Source: Selaginella moellendorffii (taxonomy: Eukaryota > Streptophyta > Lycopodiopsida > Selaginellales > Selaginellaceae). From it: a stretch of DNA of 64,000 bases. Positions 11,901 through 21,471 of the stretch are shown one piece after another. Numbering within the stretch: position 1 is the stretch's first letter; each line of letters opens with the position of its first letter. The notes under the pieces are model-generated. The model worked only from the letters and a program-made list of their open reading frames with translations, made no database searches and was not told the DNA's origin. Position numbers and translations under genes: made by a program. The stretch is taken from assembly GCF_000143415.4 (NCBI RefSeq), contig NW_003314279.1, positions 434,130 through 498,129 of the forward strand, written 5' to 3'.

Positions 11901-12076
11901 GCATGGTTGGATGCGGAAGCAGAGTGCCACCATCACCTTGCCAGACCATGCAAGAGATGCAGCAAGAGCATTCATAACCCGGGTTCAAGGTGAGATTCAT
12001 TAATATTCCTTTACTAAGTTTCTAATGTATTTTATTTCAAGGTGAACAATCCGAATCTGAATCAGAGGAGGCATGA
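8935..12076 (+). CDS. DDE/RNase-H-like transposase (DUF7869-type) with DUF8039-like N-terminal repeats
   Basis: Two exons: 8935-11989 and 12042-12076, with a 52-nt phase-1 intron, for 1030 codons in one frame. That frame is broken by TAG at 10285-10287 and again at 11413-11415. The N-terminus has two copies of a module (KVYILNGGKRVAKGT and KVFLNNPEGEVVAEGL, each followed by a LG..D/N.. segment) that resembles DUF8039. Next come an NLS-like KRKYTFLKRS stretch, a CMKAWRIIYGVPRTTFYRIK segment and a KCDECTAIK cysteine pair. The catalytic-type motifs follow: IIHDKMDQKKTCLP (first Asp), LLLQTDNAGSENKN (second Asp) and VGHTHEDVDAMFS (third acidic). The C-terminus is serine/glutamate-rich. The family assignment comes from memory of these motifs. 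The gene diverges from the 417-5774 gene. It is a damaged transposase unless UAG is read through. Confidence 0.75.
10285..10287 (+). other. In-frame TAG in the transposase gene
   Basis: The frame before (RRLDHNIE) and after (RSCRTAYYHNR, then the IIHDKMDQ motif) is continuous with no frameshift. Both halves belong to one conserved region, so this stop is internal. CAG (Gln) is the simplest ancestor. Confidence 0.8.
11413..11415 (+). other. Second in-frame TAG in the transposase gene
   Basis: GIRQHIAF, TAG, KRGLVFGGESYFQ reads on in the same frame for another 190 codons to the splice donor at 11990. It may be a third-to-last-domain nonsense mutation, or the real end of a shorter protein with a decaying tail. 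Confidence 0.7.
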
Positions 12077-12270
12077 TGGCATGTGGCCTTACGCCATTCC
12101 TAGGTGAGATGATACAAATAACAACTATAAATTCTTAGTTGTTCTAGCAAATCTTACTTAAAGTTCAAGGTGAACAAGCCAAATATGAATTCATCGGATT
12201 GTTATAACAAATTGCGAGGTGATGGCATGAGGCGATACGCCATTTGAGAGTGGTAGCCATTCCTATATGA
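12030..12270 (+). repeat. Duplicated terminal-exon unit of the transposase gene
   Basis: The acceptor-exon-palindrome block at 12035-12110 (TTCAAGGTGAACAATCCGAA ... palindrome ... CCATTCCTAGGTGAG) is repeated at 12170-12275 (TTCAAGGTGAACAAGCCAAA ... palindrome ... CCATTCCTATATGAGGTGAG). The second copy could act as an alternative last exon. An inverted third copy lies near 13,400-13,447. Confidence 0.7.
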
Positions 12271-12716
12271 GGTGAGTGAAATGTTTATTAGAAATACCTC
12301 ATTCAATTGTGCACTTTTAAGTCTTGGTCCACTCAGTACTGTTTGCATGTTTCTATTTTAATTCTTTCTCTAAAATGTTATTTAGCATGTGGCTTCATGC
12401 CATTGCTCTCCACAATCATGCATTGAATTTTTCTATCCTTGCATAATACTTCTCCATATATATAACATGTGCGCACATGTGATATGGTTCATTAGGCCTG
12501 ATATAATGTGTGAGGTAAAACAAAGATGATGTGACATATGCATTTACCAATCACACGTGCATAAATCTAATAATATGGCGTGTGGCCCATATTAATGGCA
12601 CATAAACCCATATTGTGGGCTTACGTGCTTTATGTACCATCATTCCCTTGCAGCGTGTGTGTTGGTTTCCTTTTATAACACAACGAACTCCATATTTTAG
12701 GGTGAAGAGCGTTCAC

Positions 12717-12974
12717 ATGGCAAGCACAAAATCTGTAAGTGAGGCAGAAAAGGAGACGGAGAAGGAGATAGGTGAAGATGTAGAATATATAAGTCTTCCA
12801 AACTCCCCGTACTATACTCCAAGTGATCATTTTTCTGAACAAACGGCAACATTAACAACTATCGAGAACGCCCCAGTAACGTCAGAGACAACAATCCAAA
12901 GCAAAACAACTGACCCGGAGAAGGATGATAGTACCGCTGAGAGTACCAAAAAGGAGGTGTCCACTAGCGCTTAG
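12717..12974 (+). CDS. Small Ser/Thr/Glu-rich hypothetical protein
   Basis: An 85-codon open frame starts at ATG 12717, just after an acceptor-like ATATTTTAG. The product is hydrophilic and acidic, rich in Ser, Thr and Glu, with one SLPNSPYYTPSD segment and no membrane helix. It lies downstream of the transposase within the palindrome-bearing region and is flanked by palindromes at 12384 and 12982. I do not recognise it. It could be a late exon of the transposase gene, an independent small gene, or chance. Confidence 0.35.
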   Translation: MASTKSVSEAEKETEKEIGEDVEYISLPNSPYYTPSDHFSEQTATLTTIENAPVTSETTIQSKTTDPEKDDSTAESTKKEVSTSA

Positions 12975-13632
12975 GCTTATAATGGCGTGTGCCCTCATGC
13001 CATTTACTTGATCACCAAATACCTTTTTCCCTTTGCACTAGTATATCTTAATACCGGTCTGAGAAATAGAATGGCATGTGCCCTCAGGCCTTTTACTAAA
13101 TCACCTTTGAAAGAAATGCAAGCCTCTATGTCGCAAAAAAAAGGTACTAGAGAAATTCCTTAATAATATGAATGTTATTTAGTTTCATGAAAATACACTA
13201 AGGGTCAAATGAGTTAAATGACTTCTCCAGACTAGCAATGCCTCTTGCTACACCTTCACAATTAGATTCGTTAGAAAAAGATAACATTGAATAATATCTA
13301 AATGTTCTCACCATTAAGTTGTATGTCTGGCTAATAGGAATGACGTTCATCTTGGAAAGCTCACCACACGCTCAATGAACAAACAAATAGTGTGTGCGCG
13401 CATGCCATCGCTCTTCTTTAGCTTCAGATTCGGCTTGTTCACCTTGACAATGAGATTTATTATACAACCAGATGGACTCAGTCTGGACATAAAGTCACCG
13501 CGCTAGTCACCATGCCCCAGATATGTCTAGCCCCTGGACAAAAAACATATAATTTCACGTCATTTTCAAATACTTGAAAATTTGTACCTAGTCCCATTTT
13601 ACTGAATAAATCCCACTTTAACGAAATAGAGC
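12975..13632. other. Right end of element and flank
   Basis: Holds palindromes at 12982, 13071 and 13389 and the inverted terminal-exon copy at about 13,400-13,447. From about 13,450 to 13,632 nothing recognisable is seen. A truncated LTR begins at 13,633. Confidence 0.5.
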
Positions 13633-15328
13633 ATGGGAGTGGAACTCCCAACCGAGTGCTCAAGGAACGAGCATGAAGCGAGCAATAAGCGAGGCTAAAA
13701 AAAGGGACCCAAAAGGACTAACACATGACACGTGGGAGTGTCCGAGATGGAGTCTGAGTTGGAGTCCAAGATGGAGTCCGAGATGGACCCGAGTTGGAGT
13801 CTGAGGTGGAGTCCGAGATGGAGTCCGAGATGGACCCAAGATGGAGTCCAAGATGGAGTCCGAGATGGAGTCTGAGATGGACCCGAGATGGAGTCCGAGA
13901 TGGATCGAGACGGAGTCCGAGATGGAGTCCGAGATGAACCCGAGATGGAGTCCGAGATGGACCAAGACGGAGTCCGAGATGGAGTCCGAGATGGAGTCTG
14001 AGATGGAGTCCGAGATAGAGTCCGAGATGGACCCGATATGGAGTCTAAGATGGAGTCCGAGATGGACCGAGACGGAGTCCGAGATGGAGTCCGAGATGGA
14101 CCAAGACGGAGTCCGAGATGGACCCGAGATGGAATCCGAGATGGAGTCCGAGAAGGACCCAAGATGGAGTCCAAGGTCAAGACCGAGACCGGGACTGAGA
14201 CCGAGACTGGGACCGAGACCGAGACCGAGACCGGGACCAGGACCGGGACCGAGACCGAGGCCGAGGCCGAGACCGAGCCCGAGTCTGAGTCCGAGTCAGA
14301 ATCCGAGTCCGAGTCCGAGTCTGAGTCCGAGTTCGAGTTCGAGTCTGAGAGGGTGAAAGCCCAAAGCGTTCGTCTCCTAGACCCTAGGGGGTTTGGTGAG
14401 CTCCAAAAGTATAGTAAGGGGGAGGATTGCAGTGGAGTCAGTTTGGCCAGGGAAGGCCAGACCCAGTGTTGGGTGAGGAACTGACCACTGGGAAGTCCAA
14501 GACTAGAGTGAATACGGACCGATAAGCAGGGTAGCTTGGTGAAGTGTTCAAGAGCCGGCTCTAGTTCCCCCGGGAGATCGACTGGCCGATGCTCCCAGTT
14601 CATGAGTGGGTGGCACTACCTACTTGGATACCTAGCATGGCTCAACGGAACCTCGCTCTAAGCCCATGGCTAGAGCACCTAAAGGCGGAAGGTGGGGAGA
14701 GTACCCACGGGGCTCGTGTAGGGCCATGGTGTTCCGAAATGTTGTCCCAAAGTCCCAAACTGGGGAAAGGAGAAGGAGCAGTCTTCTAGTGTAGTGACTA
14801 AGGATATGGTCACATGGTGAGGAAGTCCCCGAGGACAATGGGACTTAGTGGCCGGGCCTATGGGCCTTGATCTAGTTGCAGTATTGGCAAATATAGCCAT
14901 GGACAGAAAAAGGACTTGGTAGGAACTGAAAAAGGGATATTAGGGAAGGGTATTCCCCATGTCTGTGGGCATCCTAAGGATGCTAAGGAGTGGATCTAGG
15001 ATGACCACTCGTGGACGGATGGCCTAGTCTTGGAGAGACGGGACTGTGATGCAAGTGGTATTGAACCACCAGTGTGGCAAAGGTGAATGGGCATGGCCTT
15101 AGTGTAACAGGCCGATATGTTAATGGTACCTTTGGTTGTCAGTCATGGGACCGGACACGTGGAGCACTTGGACCAAGTGCAACGGTTGAGTGGCACGGAT
15201 GCCATTCTTGGGGCTAGCAAGTCCCCAAGTCCGGAATAAAACTTATAGAGGTTGTGAGTGAGACTCCTCCAAGTGGTCGGAGGTGTGGTTAAGTGACTAA
15301 AGTAGAATGGAAAAATTAGTCGCTTACA
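13633..15328 (+). repeat. 5' LTR of LARD copy 1
   Basis: Aligns by eye with 19,920-21,471, 40,290-41,709 and 45,970-46,783. The first ~160 bp, present in copy 2, are absent here, where unrelated sequence joins. It ends in CGCTTACA directly before the primer-binding site. Confidence 0.85.
13737..14350 (+). repeat. GAGTCC/GAGATG minisatellite inside the LTR
   Basis: Hexamer-based array with units GAGTCC, GAGATG and GACC(G/C)A in the first two thirds. It changes to GACCGAGACCGGGAC units and then to pure GAGTCC/GAGTCT. The unit length is a multiple of three and the units contain no stops, which creates long open frames such as (Ser-Asp)n on several strands; these are not genes. Length here is about 610 bp. 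Confidence 0.9.
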
Positions 15329-15331
15329 ACT

Positions 15332-15343
15332 TGGTATCGGAGC
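15332..15343 (+). other. Primer-binding site (tRNA-iMet type)
   Basis: TGGTATCGGAGC begins three bases after the LTR terminus. It differs by one base from the usual plant initiator-Met primer-binding site TGGTATCAGAGC. Confidence 0.85.
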
Positions 15344-18300
15344 TGTTCCTTACTCCGACTCTTATTAGTAGCCAAGTATATCACCACTTGTATTGGAATT
15401 GGAAGGTCCTAGATATGGACCTATCCTCAAGGAGTAGCATGTCGAGAGGACATGGCTCTCCGCTTAAGTTCATGTGTGAACTTGTGCGCGATGTGGTGGA
15501 TGGAAAAGGGCCAGTAAGGGAACGACTTTGGGATCTTGGGAACGGTATAAGGTTTCCCTCAAAGAGTTAAGGATGTGATCCGGATGAGCGTTTGACTCAG
15601 CTAACTAGCTAAGGTAGTTATGGTAAACAACTATAGTTGGGATCACAGGAAAGATGCAAACTCCAAAACAATAAAGGAGTCACAAGATAATCCGCACATA
15701 GTTGAGGCTGGTGCTCATGAATTTGAGACCGGAATTGATGATCATGAGAGGTCAAGTACGGATGAGGGCAAGAGCCCTCGAAATGGTAGCTAGGGCTACC
15801 TTTTATAAATGCTGGAACAAACCCAAGGAGTTGGGGGTATGCTCAAAGGATGAGTCGGCATTCTCATCATAGGGACGGATAGTCCTAAGGGGCAAAGGCA
15901 GCCCACAGAGAACGGGAAATAATGAAGTGTTGGAATAACACTTGCAAGATGGTCCTTATGAGTAGGACATGAATACATGAAGTTGTATTCAAGTGAGCTG
16001 GCACCTCAAAAATAGGACCTTATGGGTTGTTGGTTTAGCGAAGTCCAAAAATGTTGGATGACTCAAGTGGGGTCAGGGAATGGTCCTAAGGGATTAGTTA
16101 AAGCATTTAGACTGAGGTGTATAATGCCCCATGAGTATTGGGAGGATTATAAGATCCAAGTATGAGAACAGGAGATATCTCATTGATGGCAGAATGTGCC
16201 ATACTAAAGTTGTGGGAAAGATGTTCCCAGAAGAAAGCAACTTTAGCCCAGAGTTGGGGACAAACATTATGGTGCAGTGCTAATGGATAGTTAGCAGGAG
16301 GCACAACTATATTGGTCTTGGCAAAGACCTAGACACTAATAAGTAGTGTTATAAGGATAGGCTCATAGGGCGAATGGTGTGGAGACACCAAATGTGCCAA
16401 GGTGTGATACCTTGAAGTTATGTTGATGGGTTCATAAGAACCCCTTGCCAAGAGAATCCCAACGGAAATGGGAATGGCATAATCTAAGCTGGAAGGCATG
16501 TGGTAGAGTGTGGTGACCAAAACAATGATGGAGGTGTGGAAGCACCAACAATGAGTTGTAGGACTTGATAACTATGAGGCAACTAAGCAAAAGGTGCAAG
16601 ATAATTGGTTAAACTGGTAGAAGGTAACTACCCAAGACTTCTTAATGGCATAAGGAAGTTAGATATACCCTTACGAGGGATAAATTGCTTATGTTGCGAT
16701 ATAGTAAGTCAATGTCATAAAAGGGAATGCTCATTGTCAAACAGGCCATCATTTGGGACACCAAAACACTCTAGAACACCAGGAAGTGGTGTTTGATGTT
16801 GCGAGGGCAATAGATAAGGCCCAAGGGACTAAATCCCTAGTGAATGATGGATAGAAGGTGCTATCCAAATGTCCAATGTTGCGAAGACGGGAGAAGACTG
16901 TCTACCCAAATTGGATAAAACCAAAAATGGAATTTTGGAAAGGCTAGTGATAGGCATGTAAAGGCCCATAAGCAACAACTTTAATCCCAGTGTGTGGGAT
17001 TACAAGGTGAGCATACATGGATTGAAGAACCACTCCCTAGGCTATCGGGTAGGTTCATCCTAAGAATACTTGTTAAGGCATGATAGAAAGTGCAAAACTA
17101 TCCTCCTAGTCTGGAGGAGAATGACTGAAAGAAAGGTGTGAAGCCAAAAGCAAGTAGTAAGGGGATAGAACCAAACTATAGAAATCAAAGGGCATAACCA
17201 AGGGTGGTTATGCTAGTTGGGAGTGGAGAATCAAGTGGGGGCTCGAGGGTGTTGTTGCTAGCAACCGTGATGCCATGGAGAGTCTAAAATATGGAATTGT
17301 CCATACTAGACTATATGGCAACTAGAAAGCTTGCGAAAAGGGAGGTCTTAGCAAGCTAAGGGACAGAGTTCCTTTAAGGTTCCCAAAGACGATTCTAAGT
17401 AGCTTAGTACCTAGAAAGGCCAAGTGTAAATGGTTCATAGAACGCATGAAACTAGAGTGGCGCAGCAGAAGCATGGTCTTGAAGCTTGCCATGAGGCAAG
17501 GCTATCAAGGTTAGGGAAGCAATTCCCAAGTGTTCAAAGAGAGGGCTTTGAACGAAAGTCGATGGTCAAGGACTTTCACACTTATGCAGGAACCATGTTA
17601 CGGTGGTCAGAGGACTTGCCAAGCGGGATTGGCAAGTCGGGGGAACAAATACCCTAGTTGAAGGTGATAATTTTAAAAGGGTGGGCCATAGGGCCAAGCA
17701 TGGAGGAGTCCATGCATGATCACAGATGTGTCAAGTGAGAGGACTTAGTAGTGTGGAGGAACTAGGTTCCTAAGCTGTGATCTATAGCACGCTTTAAGTA
17801 TAAATTGGTGCACCGGCGTGGGGAGTCACGCCAGGCATCTAGGATGATGCCTTCTGTAGATGCATATACGGAGGTTGGGTTCGAGTCCCGACCCCCTAGT
17901 GCTTGGGTTCGAGTCCCAAATCACTAGGGCGTGGTGATGGTTTGGAATATGAGGACACCCATATTTCGGTGGTCATGGACTCTTAATGAGGAGATTGGCT
18001 TGGGCACACTGCCAAACGGGGGATGCCCCAGAGTCGTGATGCACGGTTAGATTGCTTAGAGTGAGAGTTCGGCATATCTAACTTGAACACTTTGGTGCAA
18101 AGGGCACCAAGGACGTGGTGAATGAGATGGGGACACCCAGTCTCAATTGCTATGGATCCTTGGCCGGAAGGGCTGGCTTGGGCGCACTGCCAAGTGTGGG
18201 GGATGCCCCCGGGGTCATAGTCAACAACTTAAAAGGGTTTGGAAGACCTGGTTCCTACTGGTAGACCTATTGAGGGGTCAAGATGAGATCACTAAGTGAT

Positions 18301-19396
18301 CTTGTGGCTAAACAAGGACAAGGTCTTTGTTTGGGTTAAGGGATATGATTCCTAGTTCAAAGTGTTGATTTGAACTATTGATAATGGTGTGGCTTGGTCA
18401 AGGTGACCAAGTAGGAAGAGCACCTATGGGAAATGAGCTATGTCACTGCTATGGCATAGTAAATCCGAGGAAAGTAGTCTCTATAAGAGATCCAAGGGAG
18501 GGTCTCAAAAGTTGGGCCATGGATAGAGCCCACAGCAGGAAATGTTAAAGAGACGTACTAGGGGTGAACACCCTCTAGACTTGGCAAAAGCAAAGTGTTT
18601 GCTATGGAACTGAAAGGAAACCTCGAAAATGGAGGTAGCAATCCTATGTTGCTGGGTGCAACAATCAAGGATAGGAGCAAAAGATTAGTGGCTAAGAAAA
18701 GAGCCATGGGAATCATGGGAAAAAATCCAAATGGCAAAGTTAGGCCGAGAACACTAATGTGTTGGGTCTTAAAGGATTGTGGGAAAGGCAATGTTTCCCC
18801 AAAGATGGATTCCCAATCGCTCCGATTTGGCGAAAGTGGATGCTCCAAAGGGGGCAGTGGTAAGGTAGCCAAATAATAGGGCCGTGGGCAGCCCTAGCAC
18901 CAATTATGATAACTGGAACTTAGTGCCAAAAGTGGCACGATATCGAAGAGAGGATGATGGTACCCTCAAGTAAAGAACTTCCTAGGATAGGGAAGTGGAG
19001 TTACACCATATGCAACGTAAGGTGTCGGAGACACCTAGGAAATTGATTCTGAGAAGTCAAAATTAAAAGTTCCAAAGTGCAAAGGTTATGTTAATGGAAT
19101 CTGAGACAACTCAAGAATGAGTAGTGGAATTGAGTTAGAGAGGGTGTCTCTTACGGGTTTAGCGAGAACTAAACCAATAAAAGGGAGCAAACCACCCCAG
19201 GTGGCCGAATGAGTCTCTATGTTGGAGAGACTATGCCCCTTAGAGGATAGACAAAGCATGGTGAGCCTTCGAGGTCAAACCATAGACAAATATTAGCTAT
19301 GTGCCAAGGATGGAAATGGTAATACCTGCGAGTGATACTTTATAAAAGAGTTTACAGTTCGATGAGGACATCGAACTTCGTCTATGGGTGGTGGAG
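15344..19396 (+). other. LARD internal region, copy 1, no intact genes
   Basis: About 4 kb with frequent stops on all frames. A stretch at about 16,674-16,740 reads INCLCCDIVSQCHKREC, reminiscent of a gag CCHC zinc knuckle that lost its Gly-His. The same stretch is found in copy 2. The region also contains a tRNA-like block at about 17,795-17,930. No reverse transcriptase or integrase motifs were seen. Confidence 0.7.
17795..17930 (+). other. tRNA-like A/B-box block within LARD, copy 1
   Basis: TTGGTGCACCGG fits an A box. GGGTTCGAGTCCCGACC and, 30 bp later, GGGTTCGAGTCCCAAATC each contain the B-box GGTTCGAGTCC. The A-B spacing is about 70 nt. I could not fold a full cloverleaf, so this is more likely a SINE-like or tRNA-derived remnant than a working tRNA gene. 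The block is conserved in copy 2 near 44,255-44,390. Confidence 0.5.
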
Positions 19397-21471
19397 TTGT
19401 GAGACACAAATCCCTAAGCCCCAAAGTGGAGACACAAAGTTGTGAGACACAAATCCTTTGAAGACATATGGGAAACTCACTCAAATTTCGAGCATCATCC
19501 CAGGAATGATATATGGGAATCACCATAAAGTCAAATCAATGGTACACATCATCCCCAAGATTTCTACAGAAGAACTCCGGCCGGATGCGAGGATTAGTAG
19601 CAAGAGTAGGAAGAGTTGTACCACACACTGTAAATACTACTATCAATTAAGTTTAATTGTTCAATTACAACTACATAACATCGAACATTGCACCAATTAT
19701 TGCTCTAAAGTCAAAGAAGGAAGAGGCTACTACTTTGCGATGAAGATGAACAAAAAGGAAAGAGCAAAAAAGAAGAAATTGAGAAAAATAATAAGAAAAG
19801 AGATATCTGTGAGACACAAATCCCTAAGTCCCAAAGTGGAGCCGAAAGAGTGCCACGTGGTAGTGGCCGAAGCAAAAGCCAAACGAGTGTAACACGTTTG
19901 GACTAAAAGGCTCCAACTTGAAAGGTTGAGAGCGGGAGTGGAACTCCCAACCGAGTGCTCAAGGAACGAGCATGAAGCGAGCAATAAGCGAGGCTAAAAA
20001 AAGGGACCCAAAAGGACTAACACATGACACGTGGGAGTGTCTGAGATGGAGTCCGAGTTGGAGTCCAAGATGGAGTCCGAGATGGACCCGAGTTGGAGTC
20101 TGAGGTGGAGTCCGAGATGGAGTCCGAGATGGACCCAAGATGGAGTCCAAGATGGAGTCCGAGATGGACCCGAGATGGAGTCCGAGATGGACCGAGATGG
20201 AGTCCGAGATGGACCCGAGATGGAGTCCGAGATGGAGTCCGAGATGGACCGAGACGGAGTCCGAGATGGACCCGAGATGGAATCCGAGATGGAGTCCGAG
20301 AAGGACCCGAGATGGAGTCCGAGGTCAAGACCGAGACCGGGACTGAGACCGAGACCGGGACCAAGACCGAGACCGAGACCGAGACCGAGACTGGGACCGA
20401 GACCGAGACCGAGACCAAGTCCGAGTCCGAGTCCGAGTCCGAGTCTGAGTCCAAGTCCCAGTTCGAGTCTAAGAGGGTGAAAGCCCAAAGCGTTCATCTC
20501 CCAGACCCTTGGGGGTTTGGTGAGCTCCAAAAGTATAGTAAGGGGGAGGACTGCAATGGAGCCAGTTTGGCCAGGGAAGGCCAATTTGGCCCAAGAAGGC
20601 CAAACCTAGTGTTGGGTGAGGAACTGACCACTGGGAAGTCCAAGACTAGAGTGAATATGGACCGACAAGCAGGGTAGCTTGGTGAAGTGTTCAAGAGCCG
20701 GCTCTAGTTCCCCCTGGAGATCGACTGGCTGATGCTCCCAATTCAAGTGTGGGTGGCACTACCTACTTGGATACCTGGCGTGGCTCAACGGAACCTCGCT
20801 CTAAGCTCATGGTTAGAGCACCTAAAGGCGGAAGGTGGGGAGAGTACCCACGGGGCTCGTGTAGGGCCATGGTGTTCCGAAATGTTGTCCCAAAGTCCTA
20901 AACTGGGGAAAGTAGAAGGAGCAGTCCTCTAGTGTAGTGACTAAGGATATGGTCACATGGTGAGGAAGTCCCCGAGGACAATGGGACTTAGTGGCCAGGC
21001 CTACGGGCCTTGATCTAGTGGCAGTGTTGGCGAACATGGCCATGGACAGAAAAGGGACTTGGTAGGAACTGAAAAAGGGATATTAGGGAAGGGTATTCCC
21101 CATGTCTGTGGGCATCCTAAGGATGCTAAGGAGTGGATCTAGGATGACCACTCATGGACGGATGGCCCAGTCTTGGAGAGATGGGATTGTGATGCAAGTG
21201 GTATTGAACCACCAGTGTGGCAAAAGTGAATGGGCATGGCCTTAACGTAACAGGCCGATATGTTAATGGTACCTTTGGTTGTCGGTCATGGGACCAGACA
21301 CGTGGAGCACTTGGACCAAGTGCAACGGTTGAGTGGCACGGATGCCATTCTTGGGGCTAGCAAGTCCCCGAGTCTGGAATAAAACTTATAGAGGTTGTGA
21401 GTGAGACTCTTCCAAGTGGTCGGAGGTGTGGTTATGTGACTAAAGTAGAATGGAAAAATTAGTCGCTTATA
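19397..21471 (+). repeat. 3' LTR of LARD copy 1 with a ~375-bp insertion
   Basis: Starts TGTGAGACACAAATCCCTAA after the polypurine tract, but after ~35 bp it is interrupted by unrelated sequence (about 19,432-19,807). It then restarts with TGTGAGACACAAATCCCTAA and runs to the end. The minisatellite at about 20,040-20,470 is shorter than in the 5' LTR. The final bases are CGCTTATA instead of CGCTTACA. Confidence 0.8.

Larger units (their letters stand above)
361..13408. repeat. Dispersed ~22-bp palindrome family (core GGCATGAGGCCTCATGCC)
   Basis: The consensus is AT-GGC(A/G)TG(A/T)GGCC(T/A)CA(T/C)GCC-AT, nearly a perfect inverted repeat. Copies: 361-382, 1438-1459, 1513-1534, 2749-2770, 2940-2961, 3081-3102, 4553-4574, 5832-5851, 5890-5911, 5967-5988, 6844-6865, 7082-7103, 8011-8030, 8663-8684, 8761-8782, 8831-8852, 10678-10698, 10734-10755, 12076-12097, 12222-12243, 12384-12403, 12982-13003, 13071-13090 and 13389-13408. 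Further half copies lie near 78, 6715, 7005 and 7942. They occur in introns, in coding exons and in spacers. Arms vary mainly by A/G and C/T changes that keep pairing or alter one arm. Binding site, foldback insertion or RNA hairpin are all possible. Confidence 0.9.
47..13450. mobile_element. Putative large DNA transposon with two divergent genes and dispersed palindromes
   Basis: The region holds a transposase-like gene on the plus strand (8935-12076) and a second large gene head to head on the minus strand (417-5774). At least 24 copies of one palindrome fill the interval and I saw none in the other 50 kb, so I treat it as one unit. The right edge is set near 13,450. There, an inverted copy of the transposase terminal-exon motif (reads CAAGGTGAACAAGCCGAATC on the minus strand near 13,425-13,447) is the last element-like sequence before an LTR element. 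The left edge and any terminal inverted repeats were not found. It may be a fused or nested element rather than a single transposon. Confidence 0.55.
13633..21471 (+). mobile_element. LARD-like LTR retrotransposon, copy 1 (5' end truncated)
   Basis: A 5' LTR (13,633-15,328, missing its first ~160 bp) is followed by a primer-binding site, a 4.07-kb internal part and a 3' LTR (19,397-21,471). The LTR form is TGTGAGACAC...CGCTTACA. The internal part has no long open frames and matches copy 2 along its whole length, so the family is probably non-autonomous. The purine-rich GGGTGGTGGAGT before the 3' LTR is a fitting polypurine tract. Confidence 0.85.

Noticed and set aside
13200-13380. Small minus-strand exon pair near the right end of the element
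   Set aside because: Candidate splice joins give immediate stops or unconvincing peptides.
13660-14603. Long open frames with Ser-Asp, Gly-Leu or Arg-Pro repeats over the LTR arrays (also 19,994-20,677, 40,321-40,987, 45,784-46,871)
   Set aside because: They arise from a stop-free minisatellite whose unit is a multiple of three. They occur on both strands and in several phases and vary with array length.
17879-17930. Functional tRNA gene
   Set aside because: B boxes are present, but no full cloverleaf with matching acceptor stem could be drawn, and the B box is doubled.
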